A stretch of DNA of 64,000 nt from Oncomelania hupensis (GCA_036898135.1 CM072514.1:12264824-12328823), one strand, 5' to 3'. Positions 49,831-59,759 are shown, counted from the stretch's first letter. Notes: a model not told the origin generated them from the letters alone. Program-made: numbers and translations.

Positions 49831-52447
49831 GACTGAAGTGCTTCTGGCTCTGATGTTGAAAGGCGCTTGTTAAGATTTGTTTCTTCAAAATTCTGTCATC
49901 CCTATCTTGGACAGCGAAGCCAAGCAGTCAGAGCGTGCGATCAGGGAGGAACGTCTGAGGAAGAAGTTGCTGAAACAGCAAGAGTTTCTATCCAAAATTC
50001 AAGACCACAAACCACTACAGGATAAAGGTAGCATACATTTGGTTTTGGTTTGGTTGTTGATGTTGAACACTTGTATAGCACATTTTCTCCATCCTATGGT
50101 AGTCATTTTTTATATGGTCCAGCGGACTGCAGAGAACCCAATCAGGACCACAGTGACTGACATGTAACAACTATGCAGGACTTTTATTCTGAACTCTGTA
50201 AAACTGGGTGTCCATGTTTGCTAACACAACATTCTCTATTTTCAAATGTGTTAAATTATTAGTTCATCATAAAGACAATTGTAGTCATTTTTCATGTCCT
50301 TTTCAGATATTAACAGTTCACCAGAGATGTTGGACCCTTCAAAACGAAGCAGCCCCCGGTTACACAAATGTTCCAGCTGGTCGTCAGGAAATCGACCCCT
50401 GGCTGCTTCCACACCCTCAAAATCCATCATCAGAGAGGCGGTGAACAGCGTGAATGGCCATACAATGCGACTGCCATCCATGAAGGATCCATCAGGGGCA
50501 GTCAGCTCCATTGGCCGGGATTCGGCCATGTGTAGTGTCAACAGCACTGTACCAAAAATGCCTGTGGCAGCCTCTACGCCACAGAGAGCTGAGGGTCTGG
50601 AACACATGGAAGGGCTGGACCCTAACATGCTGTTGGATGAAGATGACTTTGGTAACTATTTTATGCGTGTGTTAACGTAACGTAACTAGCAATTCCACAC
50701 TAGCTGTGCTGACTGTTCTGTTATGTGTATTTGTTGTGGAGGTTGTGTGCCTGTGTTTTGGCATGCATGTGTGCAGTTGAGATGTGACAGTTCAGGTTTT
50801 AGGTTGTTCTTTTTTGTATGTTTATATAAAATATATTGAATTAATAATAGTACAATTTACACAAAAAAAAAAGTTAATACAGTAAAACCTCTGTTTTGAG
50901 ACCCTCTCTTAAACGACTTCCTCCAACATACGACCGGAAAAAAATTCACCGATGCTTTGTACTATATAAACGACCTCTCTTAAACGACTACCTCTAAAAC
51001 GCGACTTGCGACCTTCAAATAATTAAATTTTACGACCTAGCATTTGAAAAATTCAGATTCCAAAGCAATACTATATTTGTGAGCTTGAAGAGAACAGTTT
51101 TGTTTACAACTTTTAACAGCAGACGATGCATTAAAGCAGCTTGAAATACTCCAAGGAGCTGACCAGATTTCCCCAGAGCAAGGGGCCTGTCAGATCTTGC
51201 CAACACCATGTCTGGTGTTCAAAGTGACATACTAAAAGAACATGCACGGGTGGGAAGAGCATGCCAACAAACAGAAATAACCGCTTTCTTAAAAAAAAAC
51301 TACAAACTATTCAATGATTGAATAAAAATAATTACAACAATATTAATAAGGTTATCTTATAAATAGTTATAACTCCAAACATGCACTCAGCACTTGCATA
51401 CACCTTTAAACAACTATCATACCAACATTGATTTTTTATTTTGTAAATAATGATGAACAGGAAGATATTGACTGTATTGATTGTGAGACAGAGTTTAATC
51501 TATATTTCTGAAAGATGGTAGATGTTCCCTATACTTAATGGTATGTGTACTTTTTGTACATGTATTTATTTTACTTAATTAATTTTCTAAATGTCTTTTT
51601 CGAAAATGTCCTACCTCCTTTTTAAGACCCCTCAAATTTAAGACCTCGTTTTAATGGCAATTTAAAGGTCGTAAAACGGAGATTTTACTGTAACAGTACT
51701 TTTGTATGAAGCGCAACAATCAGGCGAAATGTTTGCTCCAAGCACTGTATCGCAACCTTACTTTCTTCAACTTTTTCCATGAATGCACTGTCAAGTATTA
51801 AACTGAACGAAAAGCTGATTATTTCCAGACGGTATCGAGTTTTACAGCCAGATCACACAATCAGCTAAAAAGCAGAAACCTTCACAAGCTGAAGCAGGTA
51901 ATTGAAGATTTTGTTTACAAGATGGGTATGCGTGCGTGTGTGTGTGAGTGACACGCTATACCTCAAGTGAAGCTACTTTTGTGTGTATTCATTGCTGTCT
52001 TAAGTTTGAAAATATTTTTTTTTTATGCTAGCCATCCTACGTGTCTAATTGCTGTGTACAGTCCCCCTTAAAAAGAAAGGTGATTTTTTTTTTAGAGCAG
52101 TGGGCCAGCCAATATTTTCATCAAAGGGCTATCCTGTTGTTGTTTTTTTTTTTTTAAATATCAAGTCATAAGAAGATATATCTCTTGTGAATGTAGATAT
52201 TGAGTTTAATTTTGTTGTTTGTCAAATTCAGTCACACAAATTCTGTACAATCCTTGTAGATTGTTAGCCTCAGTTCTCTTGTCAGTCCTAGTTGTGTTTG
52301 GTGTCAGAAAACATCCGTGTATGAATGATATCTATTTCAGTCTTGCACTTTTACTTCCTGTTACATTATAGGAATATTTTTTCACCCATTGATGTTTCAG
52401 ATAACCTTGCTGCTGCAAAGCGAAGGCGAATGGCGGACAACTCTTAG
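39797..52447 (+). CDS. RAD52: RAD52 recombination/annealing protein (12 coding exons)
   Basis: RAD52 forms oligomeric rings, binds ssDNA and RPA, and promotes strand annealing in homologous recombination. Exons: 39797-39835, 41131-41232, 43478-43571, 44689-44756, 45419-45537, 46178-46253, 46692-46935, 47948-48038, 49915-50027, 50307-50651, 51829-51897, 52401-52447. All introns are GT-AG and phases close to 468 aa (human 418). The conserved annealing domain is residues 14-166: [53 protein letters not shown] and [15 protein letters not shown]137/R138 correspond to human K152/R153. Residues 167-468 are disordered and poorly conserved, ending with a basic KRRR near the C-terminus that may be an NLS. 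ATG context is gacaATGg. ERC lies head-to-head upstream. Confidence 0.95.
39945..40085 (-). mobile_element. SINE-A internal fragment
   Basis: Shares gtagccggcactcaccct and the following gacatgagcgtcaggatctt with the fuller copies. RAD52 intron 1. Confidence 0.7.
40096..40735 (+). mobile_element. RTE LINE 3' portion
   Basis: Begins in the reverse-transcriptase C-terminal region ([14 protein letters not shown]) and runs to a gacaggatag tail. RAD52 intron 1, sense orientation. Confidence 0.85.
40766..41065 (+). mobile_element. SINE-B, chimeric tRNA/5S-like SINE
   Basis: Begins with gatagtgcagtggttggagc (tRNA A-box-like), followed by ggttagcacttggatgggtg with accgc, which closely resembles the C-box region of 5S rRNA. 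The tail is ctacctttaccttttttt. A second copy lies inverted at 6638-6915. It ends about 65 bp before RAD52 exon 2. Confidence 0.75.
41131..41232 (+). CDS. RAD52: RAD52 coding exon 2 (residues 14-47)
   Basis: 102 nt, phase 0/0, catgaacag to AAG/gtgacc. [20 protein letters not shown] and [14 protein letters not shown] match the start of the RAD52 annealing domain (human [15 protein letters not shown]). Confidence 0.95.
41839..42600. repeat. Segmental duplication with expanded 24-bp minisatellite
   Basis: Unit 1 (41839-42402) and unit 2 (42409-42600) share ends (ctgcagctctttggactatc; gttgtaataaagttat). Unit 1 holds about 16 copies of a 24-bp motif, ctgggtacctatcaaccagt plus gtgg (41881-42265), where unit 2 has one. 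As 24 is divisible by 3 and the motif lacks stops, all frames stay open, which gives spurious ORFs on both strands. RAD52 intron 2. Confidence 0.9.
42735..42990 (-). mobile_element. SINE-C copy, tRNA head missing
   Basis: AAT tail at 42738-42761, then sequence sharing gtggtgtgaaggcaaatcgc and attagaagacgg with the copy at 36005-36397. Confidence 0.65.
43058..43174. repeat. 24-bp perfect inverted repeat, 69-nt spacer
   Basis: Arms 43058-43081 and 43151-43174 (core gtatagaatgcacaacata) are exact reverse complements. RAD52 intron 2, next to poly-A and poly-T runs. Confidence 0.8.
43478..43571 (+). CDS. RAD52: RAD52 coding exon 3 (residues 48-79)
   Basis: 94 nt, atttttcag to GTGG/gttggt, leaving the first base of Asp79. 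[20 protein letters not shown] and [11 protein letters not shown] are diagnostic. Confidence 0.95.
43640..44510 (+). mobile_element. RTE LINE reverse-transcriptase fragment
   Basis: Frame 43975-44385 encodes [40 protein letters not shown] and [18 protein letters not shown], the N-terminal part of the RTE reverse transcriptase. It lacks the 3' end. RAD52 intron 3. Confidence 0.88.
44511..44680 (+). mobile_element. LINE-like 3' tail next to RAD52 exon 4
   Basis: Ends gagataataaagtattctt followed by a TTGAATC repeat, a tail style of CR1/ingi-type LINEs. It finishes 8 nt before RAD52 exon 4. Confidence 0.45.
44689..44756 (+). CDS. RAD52: RAD52 coding exon 4 (residues 79-101)
   Basis: 68 nt, ctatttcag to AAG/gtaaga, encoding [20 protein letters not shown] then QLK. 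The acceptor lies only a few bases after a TTGAATC-repeat LINE-like tail. Confidence 0.95.
45419..45537 (+). CDS. RAD52: RAD52 coding exon 5 (residues 102-141)
   Basis: 119 nt, tgttgcag to CTGAA/gtgagt. It encodes [20 protein letters not shown] and [19 protein letters not shown], containing the inner DNA-binding lysine/arginine pair (K137, R138). Confidence 0.96.
46178..46253 (+). CDS. RAD52: RAD52 coding exon 6 (residues 141-166)
   Basis: 76 nt, tttggcag to GTG/gtgagt. [20 protein letters not shown] corresponds to human SFGNALGNCILDKDYLRSL, the end of the annealing domain. Confidence 0.94.
46692..46935 (+). CDS. RAD52: RAD52 coding exon 7 (residues 167-248)
   Basis: 244 nt, tatttcag to AAAG/gtacac. 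[20 protein letters not shown] resembles the human [20 protein letters not shown] linker, followed by Ser/Arg-rich low-complexity sequence. The frame is fixed by phase from exon 6. Confidence 0.87.
47614..47838. repeat. CTATA pentanucleotide satellite
   Basis: About 45 imperfect copies of ctata in RAD52 intron 7; it creates long Tyr/Ile-rich spurious frames. Confidence 0.95.
47948..48038 (+). CDS. RAD52: RAD52 coding exon 8 (residues 248-278)
   Basis: 91 nt, tgttcag to ATGG/gtacac. It encodes [20 protein letters not shown] then [10 protein letters not shown], disordered. It is supported by phase continuity and clean splice sites rather than by conservation. Confidence 0.8.
48120..48391 (+). 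mobile_element. SINE-C copy interrupted at its tail
   Basis: Plus-strand copy: attgagggttttctccagg to agcatccagtatt. Its 3' tail is cut by the hAT element at 48392. Confidence 0.75.
48392..49216 (+). mobile_element. hAT-like element with BED-type zinc-finger ORF
   Basis: Ends CAGGGTTGCCAACC (48392-48405) and GGTTGGCAACTCTG (49203-49216), flanked by AGTATT on both sides (48386-48391, 49217-49222). It is 825 bp and keeps only the N-terminal, DNA-binding part of a transposase. RAD52 intron 8. Confidence 0.82.
48757..49116 (+). CDS. BED/TTF-like zinc-finger ORF inside the hAT element
   Basis: A 119-aa ORF beginning [19 protein letters not shown], basic and probably nuclear, followed by a C-x2-C...H-x5-H finger ([28 protein letters not shown]). 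This is the N-terminal DNA-binding module of many hAT transposases and ZBED-like proteins. No catalytic RNase-H domain follows. The frame is intact over the finger, then ends in unrelated residues. It could be a transposase remnant or a binding-only peptide; expression is unknown. Confidence 0.6.
   Translation: MPKRQKTSDESPEKKKRTANQEYRKEYSEKFPCITASSRSKHSVYCTACLAGFSIQHGGFHDVTRHVNGNRHKSRCPDPEKLVPVQSVATFFKPDMDLSIIRAETLFTTFVADCVCMAL
49758..49831. repeat. ATT microsatellite
   Basis: Nearly pure (ATT)n, about 24 copies, in RAD52 intron 8. Confidence 0.95.
49915..50027 (+). CDS. RAD52: RAD52 coding exon 9 (residues 278-316)
   Basis: 113 nt, cttggacag to AAAG/gtagca. [20 protein letters not shown] and QQEFLSKIQ form a charged helix like human HQRKLRQKQLQQQFRERMEK, the segment just before the RAD51-binding region of vertebrate RAD52. 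Confidence 0.9.
50307..50651 (+). CDS. RAD52: RAD52 coding exon 10 (residues 316-431)
   Basis: 345 nt, cttttcag to TTTG/gtaact. A Ser/Pro-rich disordered segment ([20 protein letters not shown]) ending in acidic LLDEDDFG. The acidic end could be a protein-interaction patch, but I cannot assign a partner. Confidence 0.88.
50880..51690. mobile_element. pogo/Tigger-like element in RAD52 intron 10
   Basis: Inverted ends CAGTAAAACCTCTGTTTTGA (50880-50899) and AAACGGAGATTTTACTG (51674-51690), with TA on both sides (50878-50879, 51691-51692). The 811-bp interior keeps a broken transposase C-terminus-like stretch ([11 protein letters not shown] at about 51260). Confidence 0.8.
51829..51897 (+). CDS. 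RAD52: RAD52 coding exon 11 (residues 431-454)
   Basis: 69 nt, atttccag to GCAG/gtaatt, encoding [20 protein letters not shown] then AEA. Supported by phase and splice sites. Confidence 0.82.
52401..52447 (+). CDS. RAD52: RAD52 coding exon 12, C-terminus (residues 454-468)
   Basis: Acceptor gtttcag; encodes [15 protein letters not shown] then TAG at 52445-52447. The KRRR cluster close to the end resembles the C-terminal basic NLS of vertebrate RAD52 (KKRKYD). Confidence 0.85.
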
Positions 52448-52819
52448 GACTGGCAGCCACTGCAAGTTTACCTCTAAAGTTATGAAGGCGAAGTTGAGGC
52501 GACTGTTGAAAATGCGTGTTTGACATGGTGTGGAACATTGTTATGGCGCAATGTCCAAAGCTTTGATTGAAACTTTGAAGAACATGTGCGTCCACAGTTA
52601 CCATGGCAAACTGATATGACACAATTTCCGATGTTTCCATGGCAAATTTGTGAAGACTATGGAAAATGTGTGTTTAAAGTGCTCATATAATTTCATTGTA
52701 TGACGTTCACAGTTGAAGTCTGTGATTTAACTTGTTAGCTGAAGAAGTGTTGTTTGCTTTCTATTCTACAGAGTCCTGTTTTGCTGAAAGCGCTAACTGC
52801 TAAAAATCATGACTTGGTA

Positions 52820-53036
52820 TCACATTCAAATTCTTGGAGTCAGACGGACTTCACATTCAAATTCTTGGAGTCAGACGGACTTCACATTTAAATTGTTGGA
52901 GTCAGACAGACTTCAGATTCAAATTCTTGGAGTCAGACGGACTTCACATTTAAATTGTTGGAGTCAGACAGACTTCACATTCAAATTGTTGGAGTCAGAC
53001 GGACTTCACATTCAAATTGTTGGAGTCAGACGGACT
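52820..53036. repeat. 31-bp minisatellite, seven copies
   Basis: Unit tcacattcaaattcttggag plus tcagacggact, seven copies with a few substitutions, alternating two variants (ttcttgg and ttgttgg). It lies in the probable RAD52 3' UTR. Confidence 0.92.
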
Positions 53037-53779
53037 TCATATTGAAGTGCTGAGAAAATGCCACGCTTTCAGCTTCTTCGACTATCTGTTCACCACAATG
53101 GAGATGTGTTCCCTCTTTTGACTAGATTATGGGAGCTTCATCTGGTTACTCTTTGAACAGTCCTCTGCAACAGCTGACCAGTTTTGTACCCAAACCATAC
53201 TCGAAAAGAAACAGTATTATAGCATAAAAATGAATCAAAGCAGTCATTGTGACTTGTTCATGTTGAGCGTAGCTCATTGCGCTCACAGCCACAAGGGTTG
53301 TTCTCATTCTGTTATGAGATTATGATAAGCTGCACTGTTGTCATCATGTCTGGCACGCATCTTGGGCAAGGTGGGTTCGAACCCTGACTTTCGTAACTTA
53401 TATTTGTGCATGCTGGATTATATCAGTGGCCAGTGTCTTGAGCAGCTCTCTGAGCGTGTAAATGAGCAGATAATTATAAGAACAATTCTTTGATTTAATA
53501 CAGTGGACCATAACATCCAATATATTATATAAGACCCACCTCATTTGGCCCAAAAAATATTCTGTGACTAAAATCATCATGAGGTGATTGTAAAACTACT
53601 GTTATTTTTCAATAGACGTTTGAACTTTTCAGCAGAAGTTTGAAGACTTGGTAACCATAATACTACTAAGCATTGTGACAGTGATTAATTTTACATTAAT
53701 CATTGCAACATTTTGTATTAGTATTATGTTTTAGAAACTCCTGTTTGGGAATGAACATGCCTGCGTGTAATTTTCGTTC

Positions 53780-53785
53780 AATAAA
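53780..53785 (+). promoter_or_regulatory. Candidate RAD52 polyadenylation signal
   Basis: Canonical AATAAA about 1.33 kb after the stop, in an AT-rich context with GT-rich sequence following (tggtgattgt). It is the first good hexamer I see downstream of the stop. Confidence 0.45.
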
Positions 53786-54464
53786 ATCATCTTTTGGTGA
53801 TTGTAAACTGTTTACTTGTCAATTTAAAATTGAAAACCTTATAGTGCTGTACACACTGCCTAAACAATAATTTATTATAACATATTCCTACATGAGGATG
53901 TTAAATGATTTATTCAAGGTAAACACTCGCTGACTAAAATCATGATTCAGTGATTGTATAACTTCCGATACTTTTGAGTATCAAATTGAAAACAATATTA
54001 ATTTTGTATGTATAAGAGTATTGCTGTACTTGAATAATTCTTCTATTTAGTCTTTTTTCTATATTTATTTTTATTTCTATTTTTATGTTCAGTTTCTGCT
54101 TATTTTTCTGTAGCAAGACCTTCCGATGCTATAGTGCATTCAACTTTTGATAACACTTTTTAATAAGTTGCCACCAAAATTATAAGTTGTCAGCATCTCT
54201 TGGTGTAAATGGTAGCATTGTTGCCTTACTCTTAGCTGACAGATGCCACCTGGTTCTTGTATTTCATTTGTTTAAAAACTATCGTTAGGTACTTTAGTTT
54301 AAAAACTCCAGAGTCTAAAAGAAGTACACTTCTGCTACAGGCAAGTCGTTGAAATGATATAAGTTAAATAATTTTTTTTAAAACGATTACAAAGTATGAA
54401 GAAATTTTTCACAAGAACATAATTATTGTTGGTATGTTGGTAGGTGCCTATGTCTGCTTGATTT

Positions 54465-54540
54465 AGATCCTATATTGGACAGCGCCTTGAGCGGCTCTTC
54501 AGCTGGAAAAGCGCTGTATAAGAACAATTAAATAAAATTA
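54465..54540 (+). mobile_element. SINE-A 3'-end fragment
   Basis: gagcggctcttcagctggaa followed by aagcgctgtataag and an AATTAAATAAA-type tail. Confidence 0.65.
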
Positions 54541-55582
54541 GTTAAAGTTTATCGAGACCTAGTTTTGAGCTGGTAAAAGTTTATGAAAATCTTAATTTTG
54601 TAATGAAACTGGCAAAGCTACAGCTGAATGTAATAAGAAAACCCGACAAGAAAACTAACGTACAAGAATCATTAGCAACAACAATAGTGGTAATAAAGAA
54701 CCGTGTATTTGGTGTCATTTTTACTCTGACATTTTGCAAGTGTTTTTAAGAATGCTCTGCATTACTTGATTGTCTTTTTAGGCAAAACTATAGAAATGCA
54801 CCATTATCTTGCAGATTGTCAGTAAAAATGTGCTATAATGGAATTTAAAAATAAAATTATTCTGTATTTCTTTTCACTGCTACAAAATCTCATTTCTCCA
54901 TCTTTATCATCGTCATCATCAGCAGAAGCAGCATCATTATCAGGGTTAAGGTCCTTTAATTAAAATGTTTGTATTTATTTTTTTAACTTTATTTTTATTA
55001 TTTATTTTTTTTATTATGTTTTTTTGTTGTTGTTGTATTTATTATTTATGTCTGTATTACCTCTCTCTGTTTATCTATTTGTAAAACATTATTATTAGTA
55101 ATTCCCCTTTAAAAAAATTTTTTTTACAATATTTCTGTAGTCTATATGATTTATGTTATGAGATTATAATTGTGTTAATGACAGTCATTCTTTCCCAAGC
55201 CCTGTTTAAATCTACAAGACAAAATAGTTCAATGAAATGTGTAATTAGTGTCACATGTTTGGTTTAATGTGCAAAACGTGATAATAAATAACAATCTTCA
55301 ATTTTCAAGAATACCATAAAAAACAGTTAAGTAATTGTGAATCTGTTCTGTGTGCATGCCATGTTTTATTGTACCATTTTTACTTGGGTGTTATTTGCAA
55401 GATGCTGAGAATATTCTCATTGTATACATTCAAAGTTTAATAGGGAGTATGTATGACAGAGGAGTTCTTGGCGTCTTTGATAATAATTGTTCAAACCAGT
55501 TGATCAATTGAACGAAGATAAGCAATTAAAAATATAATATAAAGTTATGATGTGTTGGGAGTTTTTTTTTCCTTCAAAATTA

Positions 55583-55655
55583 TGCGTGTTGTGGGTGTGT
55601 CAGAATTATACGTGTTGTGGGTGTGTCAGAATTATACGTGTCGTGGGTGTGTCAG
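55583..55655. repeat. 26-bp tandem repeat
   Basis: About 2.8 copies of a unit containing gtgttgtgggtgtgtcagaa. Confidence 0.8.
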
Positions 55656-55904
55656 AGTGTGAGTGAGTGTATGAGTTGCGTGTATGTGAGAGTGTGTAAA
55701 TGACTTTAATGTGTAACTGAGCATGAATGGGTTATTGTTTATTTTGATTTGTGAGTGTGTTTAAAATGTTCTTTCTCATGTTTTTTTCTTATTTGAAGTG
55801 AAGTACTTGTTTGAAGCACAGCTGTGAAGGATCTGGACAATAAAATATTAAATTATATTTTTAGAATGACGGTATTCAATCTTATGCAGTTTTGATTGCA
55901 TGAA

Positions 55905-57552
55905 CTGTCACTTACAGAAGAACAAGAAGTCTTGGATAGATGGACAGAGTACTGCTCTGACCTTTACAACCACACACCAAAATGACACCCATTGGTTCTA
56001 GCATGTCCCCAGAACAAAGAAAAAGAAGAAATCCTCCCAATTCTCCGAGAAGAAGTTGAGGCAGCAGTGCAATCACTGAAGCAGGGAAAGTCAGCGGGAG
56101 TGGACAACATATCCACAGAATTGCTTCAAGCAGGAGGAGAATCGATGATTGACGCCATCACCATTATTTGTAACAAGATCTGGCAGAGTGAGGAGTGGTC
56201 TACACAATGGACCCAGTCGCTTGTCATCACTCTTCCAAAAAAAGATAACCTTCAGGAGTGTGAAAATTACCGCACCATCAGCCTCATCAGCCATCCAAGC
56301 AAGGTCCTCCTGAAAATAATACTCAACAGGTTGAAACCCCAAGCTAAACAAATCACAGCTGAAGAACAAGAAGGATTCAGGGCAGGGCGAAGTACCACTG
56401 AACAGATTTTCAACCTCAAAATAATCTGCGAGAAATACCAACAGAACCAATAACATCTATATCATGTGTTTGTAGACTTCAAGAAAGCGTTTGACCGAGT
56501 CTAGCATGCAGCTCTGTGGGTAACCATGAGAGTGTACAACATCAGCCCTAACATTATTGAAGTTATCAAAAGCCTGTATGGCAAGGCTACCAGTGCAGTC
56601 CTCCACAACAGCGCCATCGGAAACTGGGTCAGAACAACAATCGGTGTGCATCAAGAATGCCTGCTCTCTCCAACACACTTTAACATCTTTCTAGAGCGCA
56701 TCATGTCAGATGCCCTTGCAGATCACAAAAGCACAGTCAGCATAGTGGGTAGAGCAATCTCCAACCTCCGCTTTGCGGATGACATTGGTGGATTGGCTGG
56801 AGAGGAACAAGAACAACTGGTACAGAGGCTTGACACCACCTCCAGAGCCTATGGAATGGAAATAAATGCAGAGAAGACCAATATGATGACCAACAAAACC
56901 AATATCATCAACATGGACATCAAAGTCCAAGGCCAATCCCTCAACACAGTGCATAGTTTCAAATATTTAGGAGCCATTGTATCAGACAATGGGTCCCGAA
57001 AGGTAGTCCTCACCAGGATCGCACAAACAACTTCTACCCTGACATGGTTGAAGCTTATTTGGAAAGACAGGACCATCAGTCTACATTCCAAGGTAAGGCT
57101 GCTGCGCTCCCTTGTCATCTCCATCTTCCTATAAATTATGCTTGCGAAACATGGACCCTCACAGCAAATCTACACAGAAGAACACAAAGCATGAAGTTGA
57201 GGGGCTACAGAAGACTTCGGGCATTTTCTATACTCAGCACATCACCAACAACGAAGTCCGACAGACATCACACAATTCCATTGGTCGACACGATGACCTG
57301 CTAACAGTGTGAAGAAACGGAAACTATGATGGTATGGCCATGTCACCAGAGTATCAGGCCTTTCAAAAACCATCCTGCAAGGCACGGTGCAAGGTGGCAA
57401 AAGGAGACAGAAAAATAGGTGGGAGGACAACATTCGAGAATGGACTGGCTTGACACTGAGTGAAGCCACAGAGAAAGATGGATTACGCTGGTTAAACGAT
57501 CATCTGTGGTGCCCCTACGACCTTCGAGTTACGGTATAGGATAGGATAGAAC
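55905..57552 (+). mobile_element. RTE LINE, reverse transcriptase to 3' end
   Basis: Frames 55992-56453 and 56526-57134 are in the same phase, separated by premature stops. They encode LKQGKSAGVDNISTELLQAG, LECENYRTISLIS-type motifs, the catalytic FADDIGGLAGEEQEQLVQRL and [17 protein letters not shown]. It ends in a gtataggataggata tail. This is the best-preserved RTE reverse transcriptase in the window, but it is inactive and lacks the endonuclease. Confidence 0.9.
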
Positions 57553-57559
57553 TGTGACT

Positions 57560-58490
57560 AACTGCTATACTAATCATAACACAATCAACCTACTGTGTGT
57601 GGATTGTTCAGGAAGTTCAAAGAGAGTGATGGTGCTGATGAAGGACAGGATTTATAAGTCAAAACAAACAAGATGGCAAAGCCATTGATATGTATTTCCA
57701 GACATATACACATAGCCATTTTGTTTTCTTTTCAAAAGTGTCAATTTGGTTGGCAGTGTTGTCATGCAGTTTTATCGTAATGAAGCAACCAAAAAAATAT
57801 AGAATGACAGGCCGCGATCTGGAATATTAAAAAAAAAATTATCAAAATCAGCTCATCCAATTTTTAGATAAAGCTCAAAACGTGTTTAGAAAATGATGAG
57901 GCGCAATGACCTTGACCTTTTAGAAAATACAAACACGAATGATCTACCCTGCTTAGCAGTAGATATCCACACACACACACACACACAAAAAAGAATTTTG
58001 ATATTCTGTTATGTGTTTTTTTTATAGATAAGGCAAAACGTGTGTTTTGAACAAAAAAATTGAAATTCGGAACAACGGACAGACTGACCGTCCGACAACC
58101 GGACTGCTACTGAGGGATGGCCCATGATTTGACGTACCGGCCTGTTCACCAAAGTCAACAAAATCGCTTCAGCCATTTATGAGATTTTGAGCAAAACGTG
58201 TGTAGCAGCGAAATGACTCCAGGGACCTTGACCTTTGCGGCAGAGCAAGAATGATGGCACTGGAGGAAGGCCACTGACCTAGGTTATGTTGCTTTGAAGT
58301 TTGCTCTAAATCCGTTCCCGGTTCTCGGGGTTGTCGACATATAGCTTCCAACGGACCGACGGACAGACTGGCCGACGTTGGGCTCGTTCTGATTCCCCCT
58401 ATTTCAAAATACTCTCATAAATACACAAAGGTCTTAAGATGATAAATGATGTTGACGTTATCAGTTCCTTTTAGTAGCCTACTTGATCCT
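57560..58490. other. Intergenic, no gene recognised
   Basis: Contains repeated phrases (agctcatccaatttttagat; gagcaaaacgtgtgt; acggacagactg) suggesting a decayed tandemly structured repeat, and a short CA run near 57970. No coding content. Confidence 0.45.
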
Positions 58491-58492
58491 TT

Positions 58493-58552
58493 GAGTCCTG
58501 TATTGGCGCCTTGAGCTGGCAAAGCGCTACATAAGATCAATAAATAAATACT
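58493..58552 (+). mobile_element. SINE-A 3'-end fragment
   Basis: gtattggcgccttgagctgg then caaagcgctacataagatca and (ATAA)n. Confidence 0.65.
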
Positions 58553-58627
58553 TCCACAGGCTATTTTGTAGGGGGCCTTCCACCCCCACCCTCACCCCTT
58601 GGCGGTTTCACAGAATTTCCTGATAAT

Positions 58628-58855
58628 CGGTGTGACATCGTCAAAGTTCCTAGTATCTTATTTGGGCTGGGAGCATTCTGATTGGTCGACGCATTACAAA
58701 ATTCGACGCATGCGCACAGTGCTATCGTAGTCTTAGTTAGGGTTAGGGTTACGACGCCTAAGAACATCGTGAAAAAGCAGGCCCAACTTGACCTGGCGCA
58801 TGCGCAAAGGCGCCCGGCTAAAGTAAGAGACCCGGAACACTTTAACGATGTTAAC
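58628..58855. mobile_element. Telomere-repeat MITE, copy 3
   Basis: Starts cggtgtgacatcg and ends aacgatgtta. Contains gctgggagcattctgattgg, acgcatgcgcacagtgctat and a short internal TTAGGGTTAGGG. Same family as 59457-59759 and 59963-60259. Confidence 0.75.
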
Positions 58856-59261
58856 AGATAACAGATAACAGAACTTTATTTCGCCAGGTGAAAAGCACGA
58901 GGAATACACTTTGATGTTGGCACACATATTTATACAAAACACAATAACAAAGCCAACCACACCTACGCGCAACCATCCACTTGCGGACACACTCATACAA
59001 GACTAGGAATAATACTGACTGGAATATAGTAGAAACAGAATGCTGAAATCAAATAGACGCACACATCCACACACACGTGCGCGCTCTTCTCCGTTATCTC
59101 TCGCTCTCTCAATTCTCTTCTCTTATCTTACACAAGCACTCTACATACATCTATAAATTCTCTCTCTATCACTTCCTATAGATACTCACCCTCTCTCTCC
59201 GTCTCTCTCTTCCTCTCTTTCTTTCTGTCTTTCTTTCACTCACTTCTTCCCCCCCCCCCCT

Positions 59262-59308
<47 letters not shown>

Positions 59309-59456
59309 GCATAAGTCACTGAGATAGTCCGGGATCATCGGGTGCCAGACAAGGAGTTGAGGTTTGTTACTGCTTGTGGAAAAAAACTGTTCTTGAAGCG
59401 GCAGGTACGGGTCTTCATAGTTCTGAGCCTTTTGCCAGATGGAAGCAGGGTTCACA
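58856..59456. other. Repeat-like block between MITE copies
   Basis: Begins with tandem acagataacagataacag, continues with a long CT microsatellite (59265-59305) and ends in sequence whose minus strand reads LQEQFFSTSSNKPQLLVWHP. Probably the 3' part of an unidentified retroelement; family not recognised. Confidence 0.4.
59265..59305. repeat. CT microsatellite
   Basis: (CT)n run preceded by a poly-C tract. Confidence 0.95.
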
Positions 59457-59759
59457 CCGGTGTCACATCCTTCAAGTTCCGGGTCTCCTAGTTTATCCGA
59501 GCGCCTTTGCGCATGCGCCAGGTCATGTCGGGCCGGCTTTTTCACGAAGTTCTTAGGCGTCATAACCCTAACCCTAACCCAAACCCTAACCCTAACCCTA
59601 AACTCTTAACTCTAACCCAAACCCTAACCCTAACCCTTACGAAGACTATGATAGCACTGTGCGCATGCGTCGAATTTTGTAACGCGTCGACCAATCAGAA
59701 TGCTCCCATTCGCTCCCAGCCCAGCTAAGATACTAGGAACTGTGACGATGTCACACCGG
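59457..59759. mobile_element. Telomere-repeat MITE, copy 1
   Basis: Ends CCGGTGTCACATCC and GATGTCACACCGG; the interior carries about 75 bp of CCCTAA-type repeats (59563-59637). Inverted in orientation to copy 2. Confidence 0.8.

Larger units (their letters stand above)
52448..53785 (+). other. RAD52: Probable RAD52 3' UTR
   Basis: About 1.3 kb between the RAD52 stop and the first clear polyadenylation hexamer (AATAAA, 53780-53785). It contains a 31-bp tandem repeat (52820-53036) and no convincing ORF. UTR length is inference; further hexamers lie downstream (for example 54692-54697). Confidence 0.5.
53800..55900. other. Intergenic, no gene recognised
   Basis: AT-rich. Contains a SINE-A 3' fragment (54465-54540), several AATAAA hexamers and a 26-bp triplicate (55583-55655). 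Confidence 0.5.

Noticed and set aside
53268..53392. tRNA-derived SINE with A-box-like tagctcattgcgctc and B-box-like gggttcgaaccctg
   Set aside because: The boxes are about 100 bp apart and no other copy is visible in the window; evidence too thin.
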